Below, piece after piece: positions 8,701-15,302 of a stretch of 15,302 nucleotides of DNA. Made by a program: the position numbers and the translations under genes. The DNA lies in contig CBFGTI010000131.1 of the NCBI GenBank assembly GCA_965651695.1, forward strand, positions 1-15,302. The letters run 5' to 3'. A model generated the notes under the pieces. That model did no database searches, was not told where the DNA came from, and saw only the letters and a program-made list of their open reading frames with translations. Positions within the stretch are counted from its first letter, which is position 1; each line of letters starts with the position of its first letter. The DNA is from Imperialibacter sp965651695. GTDB taxonomy: Bacteria; Bacteroidota; Bacteroidia; Cytophagales; Cyclobacteriaceae.

Positions 8701-9751
8701 ACCAATCCTGCAGTCTGTAGGTGTGAGGCCATCCGGCACGATAGTAGCCAGGGTAGGCCTGCGATCGCCGTACGATTCAACCTATGTGATTGTAAATGGA
8801 GCGATAAGTGAAAAGCTAGGCATTAATACTGTCGGTAACCAGGAGATAAACCTCACCAGCGACGGGCAAAGTGCATCGGTGCTCGTTAAATCTTTCAAGT
8901 CGGGCAAGCATTACACCTCCCTCGAAGGGCAGGCAGTGGGCGGCTATAATCAACCAGTTACCAGGTATGCCAACGATTTTGATTCTGACAGGAATGACTT
9001 CTTCGGAACAGGATTTTCTATCGCTAAACCACTCGGATTTTTGTCCAAAGCTATCCACTCAAAGCATAAGTACGACAACGACACCACCTACTATTTTTAC
9101 CTGAAAACGCCCGTTATCATTAGCGAAACGAATGCAACCTTTAGCTACCGCGATATAGCCATCGTTGAAATGGGAGATGAGGGCTCGACCTTTGGGGAGC
9201 CGGACTTTTTCGATTACGTAGTAGCTGAGGGGTCTACCGACGGAGCCAATTGGAAGCCCCTTGCCAGCGGATACGATGCATCGCTTCACACCGCATGGGG
9301 AAACGCGCTCAATGAAGGCAAATCGGGCAACGAAACATTGTACAAGCAACACACCCTGGACCTCCTTCAGTCTTTTTCTGCCGGCGATACTGCGTTGTTC
9401 CGGTTTCGGTTGTTTGCCGATGACCTGGAGAACGGGTGGGGGTGGGCTATCGACGATTTGCTGATTCAGCCTGAAAACGTGCAGTCTGCCACCGGTAGAG
9501 AGGTATTGTCCGGTGTGGTTGTGTACCCCAATCCGGTTATCGACGACGTGACCATTGAAGTGGGGACGCAGACCACGGAGGCTTTGGGCATAGTTCTCAC
9601 AGATTTGAGCGGCCGGGTGCTTTCTTCAGCACCTATAAATGCCGGGCAGAGAGGCGCTTCGTTGAGCATGGCTGATTTGAAAAGCGGCATTTACGTATTG
9701 AGCGTAAGCGCCGGCGACTCACGCAAAACCTACACACTCATAAAAAAATAA
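5711..9751 (+). CDS. Secreted VPS10/BNR-type beta-propeller protein with T9SS sorting domain
   Basis: A 1346-residue probable T9SS cargo. The N-terminus MKRVLLLFLTVVAGIWLHSLH is a signal peptide; the frame extends upstream to a TTG at 5651, but ATG 5711 fits the signal peptide and promoter. Asp-box motifs (SxDxGxxW type) occur near residues 140, 196, 252, 294, 345, 791, 841, 893 and 945, the later ones partly degenerate. DHHVLLP, ANDGGVYYS and GGLQDNST match the sortilin/xyloglucanase-type propeller pattern. A separate domain of about 180 residues (407-587) interrupts the propeller. After it come an Ig/FnIII-like segment (about 994-1088), a jelly-roll or MAM-like module (about 1087-1257, with FRFRLFADD and GWGWAIDDLLI), and a C-terminal sorting domain (about 1269-1346: VVYPNP, DLSGRVL, LKSGIYVLSV, ending in lysines). 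Substrate is unknown; no catalytic residues can be assigned. It may bind glycans or proteins at the cell surface, or be a glycosidase. Confidence 0.9.
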   Translation: MKRVLLLFLTVVAGIWLHSLHRPGSRQAVVNPEGMSAAASVPAKEPEKEEKQDGYSRFAEFHRLLRTPDGQSTPGYSPNYLLKELEKTTSYSYRQRTLATTLEWKSRGPGNIPGRTRSLLVLPNDPSGNTWLAGSVGGGIWKTTDAGASWHNITPDLPNLAISTMALCTSTPSVIYAGTGEAFGNLDGIAGAGIFKSSDGGLTWHQLAATVSDNSFAAVNRIIVDPANPDVVVACANTSTGIFENGTSGIFRSEDGGLSWTKVYASGPFVQQVIAAPNDFLVQYAAVYGGGVLKSTDGGKSWAPVSGRIKAGGRIELAVSGADAAKVAASVVGSASGQAGADLYLSTDGGTSWAFVAEQNDENFDFLGQGDYDNAIMFSPIDDNIIYVGGVNIFKFTVDQQNPSLLKTLNAFDKVGTSTFIDFVTFTGNALPGLELGSLSANELVDVEIRFGPGVEQKAARFTVNKQGAGVPASDYEFRNYVTVPFQAWDVTNNRQLMVSFRDQQENGAFNLIALNTDGEGATHSREYIFVHLVGYAEEVDENIATNGGHEYEMLMNFWPVLAEGGAWNSQSLPESKLAVSFGSMAKWRRSVEVVADGYGEFTKYAGNAVINPTGSIHVDHHVLLPNSVSPQDSTFRLLAANDGGVYYSVKSKNPGATHGDWTFAGTGMVTGQYYGVGKRPGREQYIGGLQDNSTSISAENESAASNSTYRSVIGGDGFDVIWNNAEENQVIGSAQFNYLMRSENYGVDWQLSVAGLPFDEAEEKFPFFSRLANSRSAPEILFTVGTDGVYRSIDFGKNWKLCKVAADWSYRGSFTNVEVSKANPEIVWAGGAMSGAQTLQVSTNRGDTFLKTSNYEGASGLQGVVTSIASHPVEDSTAFALFSFKGLPKIVRTKDLGRTWVDISGFESAGGEATGFPDVAVYSLLVLPNDPSVIWAGTEIGIYESANDGQSWTRLPGFPAVAVWQMKVVDDEVVVATHGRGIYTAKLENVPETVLAPILQSVGVRPSGTIVARVGLRSPYDSTYVIVNGAISEKLGINTVGNQEINLTSDGQSASVLVKSFKSGKHYTSLEGQAVGGYNQPVTRYANDFDSDRNDFFGTGFSIAKPLGFLSKAIHSKHKYDNDTTYYFYLKTPVIISETNATFSYRDIAIVEMGDEGSTFGEPDFFDYVVAEGSTDGANWKPLASGYDASLHTAWGNALNEGKSGNETLYKQHTLDLLQSFSAGDTALFRFRLFADDLENGWGWAIDDLLIQPENVQSATGREVLSGVVVYPNPVIDDVTIEVGTQTTEALGIVLTDLSGRVLSSAPINAGQRGASLSMADLKSGIYVLSVSAGDSRKTYTLIKK

Positions 9752-10098
9752 GCGGCCTCCGAATCAGCCTTGCGATTGTATGGGAATCCTTGATTTTCCC
9801 ACTTGGGTTCCCGACCTGGCATCTGATTTTTACGGTAAAATGGAGTTGCCGGGCGGCAATCCCCGCAGCCTGAAAAACCATATTCCAACCCCTGAAAAAT
9901 CTCCTGTTGCAAAGTCATAAAAATAATTTTTCTAAGTTTTCTTTTTTTTGGCAAACTCGAAATAATGTTCGGCCATATCCCCCTATTTGTGGGAGATGCT
10001 AAAATTAAATTTAGCCAAAAACTGCTTTTATCCCTTTTTTTGGATTTCACCTCACCGTTCATGGTTTTGTTGGCCCGAATGAAACAATATTAGATTTT
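9752..10098. other. Intergenic spacer upstream of the susC promoter, no gene seen
   Basis: About 350 bases lie between the T9SS cargo gene and the susC promoter. The first 150 are moderately GC-rich and contain one hairpin (described separately). The rest is strongly AT-rich with homopolymer runs of A and T, as expected upstream of a strong promoter. A 110-codon reading frame exists on the - strand, but it has no recognisable domain and runs into the end of the upstream gene, so I do not call it. No tRNA or known riboswitch fold was recognised by eye. Confidence 0.5.
9782..9812 (+). terminator. Possible hairpin after the T9SS cargo gene
   Basis: The arms GGGAATCC (9782-9789) and GGGTTCCC (9805-9812) can form an 8-bp stem with one G-T pair and a 15-base loop. 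It begins 31 bases after the stop codon. The only nearby T-run is a short one (TTTTT) about 14 bases after the stem, so it is not a classical intrinsic terminator. It could still protect the 3' end or help termination. A smaller alternative hairpin uses the same left arm. Confidence 0.25.
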
Positions 10099-10129
10099 TT
10101 TGAGATATCGGTGAAAAACTTTATGTTTG
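10099..10129 (+). promoter_or_regulatory. Bacteroidota-type promoter for the susC-susD operon
   Basis: TTTG at 10099-10102 (-33 element), a 19-bp spacer, and TATGTTTG at 10122-10129 (-7 element, TAnnTTTG) match the consensus of the Bacteroidota primary sigma factor exactly, including the usual 19-21 bp spacing. Transcription should start near 10135, leaving an AT-rich leader of about 45-50 bases before the ATG at 10183. The position excludes the upstream in-frame GTG at 10111 as the start codon. No Shine-Dalgarno sequence is evident in the leader. Confidence 0.72.
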
Positions 10130-10182
10130 AGTTTACTTACAATCGAAAACTATTACCTATTTCCAACTTTAAACAAAACAGT

Positions 10183-13100
10183 ATGAAGAGGATTCTACTA
10201 CTATGTTTCATGCTGGTCTCTGTCTTCGTTTCTGAAGTATGGGCCCAAGACAGGGTGGTTTCTGGAAAAGTGACCTCAAGTGAGGACGGCTCCAGTCTGC
10301 CCGGTGTGAACGTTGTGCTGAAAGGCACTACCGTAGGTACTATCACCGACATTGATGGTAACTACAAAATCAGTGTTCCCGCAGATGGCGGTACACTTGT
10401 TTTTTCATTTATTGGTCTTACCACTCAGGAAGCTGAAATCGGCGCAAGATCAGTAATTGATTTAGCGATGGCTTCCGATGTGAAGCAACTCACCGAAGTG
10501 GTTGTAACCGCCGTGGGTATCGAAAGAGAGAAGAAGGCGCTCGGTTATTCTGTAGCCAATCTTTCGTCCGACCAGGTACAGCAGCGTGCTGAGCCCGATC
10601 CTCTGCGTGCAATGCAGGGTAAAATGCCAGGTGTAAACATTACCGGCGGTAGTGGTGCACCAGGTTCATCTACCAAGATCAACATCCGTGGTATTTCATC
10701 TATGACGGGCAATACTCAGCCTCTTTTCATTGTAGATGGTATTCCTTTCGATAACAGTGTGAACGCCGATGCGGACGGAGCTGTGCAAAACACAGTGTTT
10801 TCCAACCGTGCGTTCGACATGGACCCTAATAACATCGAAAGTATCTCTATCCTGAAAGGTGCTGCAGCGTCAGCGCTTTACGGCTCAAGGGCTACCAATG
10901 GTGTTGTGGTTATCACAACCAAAGCTGGTAAGAAAAACGTAAGAAAGGGTCTTGAAGTAAGCTACAATGGTTCGGTTAACTTCCAGGAGATCTCAGGTAT
11001 TCCTGACTACCAGGACGTTTATACCCAGGGATCTAACCAGGTGTACAACGGCGCCTTCATCGGTAACTGGGGTGCTCCTATGCCCGACCATGTAGACAGG
11101 ATCAACGCACAATACGGCACTAACTATACCAAAACTTATGGTGTGTATGCCGACGGTTCTGGCGATCCATATCCTGATGGTTATGCTCCAAACCCGATCA
11201 CCAATAACTATCCCGCTCTGCGCTCAGTGTTTCCTGAGCTGACTGAGGAAAGAAACGGTGTGATTGTGCCGGCGCCCTATCAGATCAAACCATACGATCT
11301 GATCGACCAGTTTTTCCAGAGAGGTCGTGTAGTTGAAAACGCTGTGAGCCTTTCTTCTGGAAGCGAAAAAGCCAGTATCAACACCGGTTTCTCCCGCATG
11401 AACCAGGAAGGTATCATCCCTAACCAAACCGCCAACAGAACTACCCTGTTCTTCGGTGGAAATGGTCAGTTGGATAACGGACTGTTTGTGTCTGGTACAG
11501 TTAACTACGTAAATACTACGCAGATGTCGCCTCAGTCTGGTGCCAGCGCATTTGCAGATTACTACGACGGTTCAGCGACAAACTCAATCTTTGCGCGTTT
11601 GTTCTATCTGCCAAGAAACTTCGACCTGATGGGGCTTCCGTTTGAGAACCCTGTAAACGGTAACAACGTTTTCTACCGCGCATTGGACAACCCACGGTGG
11701 ATTGCTAAATACAATACTTACGAAAGTGAAGTAAACAGGGCTTATGGTAACATTACTGCAAGCTACGACATCACTGAGTGGTTCCAGATCACACTTAAAG
11801 GTGGTGTTAACACCTACCACGAGTTCCGTCGCGACCAGATAAGGCCAGGTGGTGTTGCTGCCCCTACAGGCGGTGTATCAACTGAAGACCTTACCAACAC
11901 TGAGCAGGACTATAACCTGATCATGACCTTCAACAAAGACATCAACGAAAGCTTGTCTTTCCGTGCTTTGGTGGGTGGTAATGCCAACGAGAGGAAATTC
12001 AGCCGCAGGGCAGTTGGTGGTGCAAACATTATCACTCCTGAGCTGATGAAACTGAACGGTGCCTCCACTCAGATTGTGGGTCTCGATTTCGACAGACTCA
12101 GAAGGCTTAATGGTGTATACGCCGACGTTTTGGTGTCTTACAAAGACTATATTCACTTGAACGTGGTAGGTCGTAACGACTGGTCTTCTACACTTCCCCA
12201 AGGCGGCAACAGCTATTTCTATCCAGGTGCTAGCTTGGCATTTGTGTTGAGCGATGCAGTAACAATGCCTTCGTTCATCAACTTTGCTAAAGTTAGAGTA
12301 GCCAACACCAAAGTGGGTAACGATGCTGATCCTTACAGAACGGCTACCGTCTACGGTATAGGCCTTCCTATCGTTTCGCCAAGGTACACTGGTTCATTCA
12401 ACACCGCATCTCTCGGAAATACACTCGGCAATGCTTCACTGAAGCCTGAGTTTACAACTGAGTTCGAAGTAGGTGCTGAAACTAGAGTGCTTAACAACAT
12501 GATCGGGTTGGATGTTACGTATTTCTCAAGGAAATCAACTGAGCAAATTGCCAGCGCTGCTGTTGCCCGCTCAAGTGGATTTACCCAGGAGATCGTTAAC
12601 ATCGGTGAGCTTACCAACAAGGGTTGGGAAGTAGGTTTGGACGTAACGCCTGTTAAGCTAGCAAATAGCTTTACCTATAATGCTTACTTTGCTTTCACGA
12701 GAATCCGTTCTGAAATTGTAGACGCAGGTCCTACAGGTGAAATCTTCATCGGTGGAGCCGGGTCAACTTTCGGTACTATCCATAGAAATGGTTTCCCTTA
12801 CGGCCAGATTTTTGGAACAAGGAATGCACGTGATGACGAAGGTAACATCTTGATCGACAAGAACACCGGTCTTCCTTTCCCTACCCAAACTTCAGGTATC
12901 GTGGGCGATCCCAACCCTGATTTCACATTGGGTATGACCAATACCTTTACTTTCAAGGGAATCACTTTGAAAGCGCTGTTGGATTGGAAGCAAGGCGGCG
13001 ATTTCTACTCTTTCACAGCTGCGTCTTTGATGCTGCGTGGTATGCTTGAAAACTCTACCGAGCGTGAAGCACTTCGCGTGGTACCTGGTGTGTATGGTAG

Positions 13101-13491
13101 CCCTCAAACTTATGCTGCCGTTACAGATGAAAACGGTAACAAAATCAGAAACACCACACCTATCTCCGCATTCGACTCTCACTTCTCTAACGGTTGGGGA
13201 GCTTACGGACAGGACGAAGTAAACATCTACGATGGTACTGTTATCCGTTTGCGTGAGTTGAGCCTCGGTTATTCTTTGCCCAAGTCATTGCTTGAGAGCA
13301 CACCATTCGGATCGGCTTCTATTTCTTTAACAGGCCGTAACCTTTGGTTTAATGCACCAAACGTACTGGAAGGCTTGAATCTGGACCCTGAAGTTTTAAC
13401 TGAAACTTCTGATTCTAATATCCAGGGCTTTGAGTATGGAGCAACTCCTACCACTCGTCGTTATGGTGTGAACGTTTCACTTACCTTCTAA
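10183..13491 (+). CDS. SusC/RagA-family TonB-dependent outer-membrane transporter
   Basis: This is an outer-membrane beta-barrel that imports a ligand handed over by its SusD partner, energised by TonB. It has 1102 residues from ATG 10183, with the signal peptide MKRILLLCFMLVSVFVSEVWAQ. A carboxypeptidase-regulatory-like domain follows (about residues 25-100: SGKV, LPGVNVVLKGTTVGT, ITDIDGNYKI), then a TonB-box-like TEVVVTAVGIERE. The plug domain contains the SusC signature (INIRGISSMTGNTQPLFIVDGIP, slightly split in some relatives) and the run SISILKGAAASALYGSRATNGVVVITTK. The barrel ends in RRYGVNVSLTF with a C-terminal phenylalanine, as needed for barrel assembly. There is no STN domain, so no direct anti-sigma signalling is suggested. 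susD follows after 15 bp. Codon use seems biased to a narrow set (GGT, AAC, TTC, ATC), suggesting strong expression. The ligand cannot be predicted from sequence. Confidence 0.95.
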   Translation: MKRILLLCFMLVSVFVSEVWAQDRVVSGKVTSSEDGSSLPGVNVVLKGTTVGTITDIDGNYKISVPADGGTLVFSFIGLTTQEAEIGARSVIDLAMASDVKQLTEVVVTAVGIEREKKALGYSVANLSSDQVQQRAEPDPLRAMQGKMPGVNITGGSGAPGSSTKINIRGISSMTGNTQPLFIVDGIPFDNSVNADADGAVQNTVFSNRAFDMDPNNIESISILKGAAASALYGSRATNGVVVITTKAGKKNVRKGLEVSYNGSVNFQEISGIPDYQDVYTQGSNQVYNGAFIGNWGAPMPDHVDRINAQYGTNYTKTYGVYADGSGDPYPDGYAPNPITNNYPALRSVFPELTEERNGVIVPAPYQIKPYDLIDQFFQRGRVVENAVSLSSGSEKASINTGFSRMNQEGIIPNQTANRTTLFFGGNGQLDNGLFVSGTVNYVNTTQMSPQSGASAFADYYDGSATNSIFARLFYLPRNFDLMGLPFENPVNGNNVFYRALDNPRWIAKYNTYESEVNRAYGNITASYDITEWFQITLKGGVNTYHEFRRDQIRPGGVAAPTGGVSTEDLTNTEQDYNLIMTFNKDINESLSFRALVGGNANERKFSRRAVGGANIITPELMKLNGASTQIVGLDFDRLRRLNGVYADVLVSYKDYIHLNVVGRNDWSSTLPQGGNSYFYPGASLAFVLSDAVTMPSFINFAKVRVANTKVGNDADPYRTATVYGIGLPIVSPRYTGSFNTASLGNTLGNASLKPEFTTEFEVGAETRVLNNMIGLDVTYFSRKSTEQIASAAVARSSGFTQEIVNIGELTNKGWEVGLDVTPVKLANSFTYNAYFAFTRIRSEIVDAGPTGEIFIGGAGSTFGTIHRNGFPYGQIFGTRNARDDEGNILIDKNTGLPFPTQTSGIVGDPNPDFTLGMTNTFTFKGITLKALLDWKQGGDFYSFTAASLMLRGMLENSTEREALRVVPGVYGSPQTYAAVTDENGNKIRNTTPISAFDSHFSNGWGAYGQDEVNIYDGTVIRLRELSLGYSLPKSLLESTPFGSASISLTGRNLWFNAPNVLEGLNLDPEVLTETSDSNIQGFEYGATPTTRRYGVNVSLTF

Positions 13492-13506
13492 TAAAGGGTA
13501 ATAAAA

Positions 13507-15258
13507 ATGAATGAACTTATGAAAAAACTATATAATAAAGGTTTGGCCGCTTTCATGGCGCTGGCCCTTTTATTCTCTGTTTCTTCGTGCGATATTTTCG
13601 ATACGGATATCAATACCGACCCGAACAATCCCACGGAAGCAGCCCTCAACTTGCTTCTGGCAAACGTGATTCAGCAAAACTCTTCTATTTTTGCTGGCGG
13701 GTTGAACACTGCCACTTCCGACTGGGCGGTCCATACTGCCTCTCAGGGTACTGATGGGTTTGCGATGACAAACGCTTCATGGAACGGTACATGGAACTTC
13801 CTGTACAGCGGGCCTATGAAGGACTTGAATGAGCTTGTTACCGCTGCGGAAGCGCAGGGCAACAACCCACACTATTTGGGTATTGGCCAGGTGCTGAAAG
13901 CTTATTACTTCAGCCTGATGGTTGACCTTTGGGGTGACATTCCTTACTCACAGGCTTTCCAGGGCGACTCAGAGACTCCTATTAAAGAGCCTGTATATGA
14001 TGATGATGCCGCAATTTATGCCGACCTGATTTCTTTGCTTGACCAGGCAATTGCAAATTTCGCGCTTCCAACTCCTGTACCGGTAACGGGTGACTTGATT
14101 TACAACGGTTCAGCCGCAAACTGGACAAGGGCAGCAAAGACGTTGAAACTTCGCTTGTTGCTCCAAACCAGAAACGTAAATAGCGTTGCAGCAGATATTC
14201 AGGCGTTGATTGACGATGGTGGTCTTATTCTTTCGGCTGCAAGTGACTTCCAGTACAACTTCCCTGTGGCAATTGTACCTGATTTCAGACACCCATGGTA
14301 CCAGGGTGCTTACGCCGGTGGTGAGGCTGCATTTACCTACTTCAGCCATCAGCTGATGTACGAGATGCTGGCCAATGGTGACCCTCGGTTCCCATTCTAT
14401 TTCCATCGTCAAACATCTACTGTTCTCGATCCTAACGATCCTACAGCTAAGCAAACAATGCCATGCTCTCAGAGAGACGACTGTATTTACAATTATTTCC
14501 CTTTGAGCCCTTATGTTTCCAACGGAATTTTCGGAGTTGATCCGGGTAGCCTTACTTCTGCTCAAACTGCATATTTGGCAGGTATATTCGGGAGGGACAG
14601 AGCTGATCCGTCAGGTATTCCTAACGACAACCCGTTAAGAACTACAGTAGGTGCATATCCCGCAGGTGGTGTATTCGATGCTACTGTAGGTCCCGGAGGA
14701 GGAAACAGGGGATCGAGAGCTGGTTATTTCCCTATGCTTACCAGCTGGATGACCAAATTCTACATTTTGGAAGCCGGTATCACACTTGGGGTTGACTATT
14801 CAGACATTGCTGCGTCTGAAACAGCGCTTTTGAACTCAGCGCTAACGGATCAAATGGCCAAGGTATGGTCAGTAGGATCTAACGGACAAACTGTGGTAAC
14901 CGATGAGTCTACCTGGGATACTGAGTACAACTGGCCAATTGATTTCAAAACCAGAGCTGCTTATAGAGCTGATGTAATAGCTGACTATCCTACGGCTGGA
15001 AATGCCGACCAGAGACTGAACTATGTGCTGAAGCAGGCGTGGTTTGCTAACTTTGGCAACGGGTTGGAAATCTACAATTCATTCAGAAGAACAGGCTTCC
15101 CTAACGACCTTCAGGAGCCACTTCAGCCGCAGCGTGGTTATCCTTTGAGTCTGCCTTACGCTCAGGATGAATTGAACCTGAACGACAACACTCCGGAGAA
15201 AGTTTTCGACACTCCGGCGGCGGCAGTTTTCTGGGATACGCTACAGTTTTCATTTTAA
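13507..15258 (+). CDS. SusD/RagB-family nutrient-binding outer-membrane lipoprotein
   Basis: This is the surface lipoprotein lid of the SusC transporter, capturing the ligand outside the cell. The 583-residue protein has a lipoprotein signal with lipobox VSSC (Cys28), followed by acidic residues (CDIFDTD) of the kind that route lipoproteins to the surface in this phylum. The body matches the SusD-like subgroup often listed as SusD-like_2: LLANVIQQN, the TPR-region helix ending LWGDIPYSQAF, EPVYDDDAAIYADLISLLDQAI, SAANWTRAAKTLKLRLLL, and the C-terminal ANFGNGLEIYNSFRRTGFP with a final FWDT. The start may be ATG 13519 instead of 13507 (giving MKKLYNKG); its 14-base context recurs at the next gene's start. 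It is co-transcribed with the transporter gene 15 bp upstream. The substrate is unknown. Confidence 0.93.
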   Translation: MNELMKKLYNKGLAAFMALALLFSVSSCDIFDTDINTDPNNPTEAALNLLLANVIQQNSSIFAGGLNTATSDWAVHTASQGTDGFAMTNASWNGTWNFLYSGPMKDLNELVTAAEAQGNNPHYLGIGQVLKAYYFSLMVDLWGDIPYSQAFQGDSETPIKEPVYDDDAAIYADLISLLDQAIANFALPTPVPVTGDLIYNGSAANWTRAAKTLKLRLLLQTRNVNSVAADIQALIDDGGLILSAASDFQYNFPVAIVPDFRHPWYQGAYAGGEAAFTYFSHQLMYEMLANGDPRFPFYFHRQTSTVLDPNDPTAKQTMPCSQRDDCIYNYFPLSPYVSNGIFGVDPGSLTSAQTAYLAGIFGRDRADPSGIPNDNPLRTTVGAYPAGGVFDATVGPGGGNRGSRAGYFPMLTSWMTKFYILEAGITLGVDYSDIAASETALLNSALTDQMAKVWSVGSNGQTVVTDESTWDTEYNWPIDFKTRAAYRADVIADYPTAGNADQRLNYVLKQAWFANFGNGLEIYNSFRRTGFPNDLQEPLQPQRGYPLSLPYAQDELNLNDNTPEKVFDTPAAAVFWDTLQFSF

Positions 15259-15276
15259 TTAGCTAGAACAACGATT

Positions 15277-15302
15277 ATGAAAAAACTAAATAAATATATC
15301 CT
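15277..15302 (+). CDS. Start of a further gene in the susCD operon, 3' end outside window
   Basis: An ATG at 15277, 18 bases after the susD stop, opens a frame reading MKKLNKYI to the window edge. The lysine-rich start followed by hydrophobic residues is how exported Bacteroidota lipoproteins often begin, and a third exported protein commonly follows susD. Only eight full codons are visible, so the product cannot be named. Confidence 0.55.

Noticed and set aside
9730..10062. A 110-codon reading frame on the - strand in the spacer before susC
   Set aside because: It has no recognisable domain or signal, low-complexity composition in the AT-rich part, and overlaps the end of the T9SS cargo gene. 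It is best explained by chance.

Overview
The window reads as a chromosomal segment from a Bacteroidota bacterium, most likely of the Cytophagia type. Four things support this: a SusC/SusD outer-membrane pair, a large exported protein with a type IX secretion (T9SS) C-terminal sorting domain, a PorE-like TPR/PD40/OmpA protein, and Bacteroidota-style promoter elements (TTTG ... TAnnTTTG). The genus cannot be fixed from the sequence alone. I see no tRNA, rRNA, CRISPR array, insertion sequence or phage gene.

Left part (1-2060, + strand): a compact housekeeping cluster. It holds the 3' end of lepA (EF-4), then folD 10 bp later, then queE, which overlaps the end of folD if its TTG start is right. 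These are translation, one-carbon folate and queuosine-precursor functions. Convergent to them, on the - strand (2101-3613), lie two tandem paralogues of 228 aa each. Each has an N-terminal hydrophobic segment, MORN repeats and an unrecognised C-terminal half with a conserved cysteine.

Middle (3703-9751, + strand): two large envelope or secreted proteins. The first has a signal peptide, TPRs, a PD40 beta-propeller, a carboxypeptidase-regulatory-like fold and an OmpA peptidoglycan-binding domain, the architecture of the T9SS component PorE. The second is a 1346-aa VPS10/BNR-type propeller protein with an extra domain of about 180 aa inserted in the propeller, a jelly-roll-like module and a T9SS sorting domain. 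It is therefore a probable T9SS cargo encoded beside a PorE-like protein.

Right part (9752-15302): a spacer of about 430 bp before the likely susC start ends in an excellent Bacteroidota promoter. That promoter drives a SusC-family TonB-dependent transporter, a SusD-family lipoprotein 15 bp downstream, and the first codons of a further gene. This is an outer-membrane nutrient-uptake operon of unknown substrate; no degradative enzyme or regulator is visible here.

Nothing in the window is clearly a new biological system. The points most worth a second look are the MORN pair, the inserted domain in the secreted propeller, the PorE-like/T9SS-cargo adjacency, and the start-site corrections implied by the promoters.
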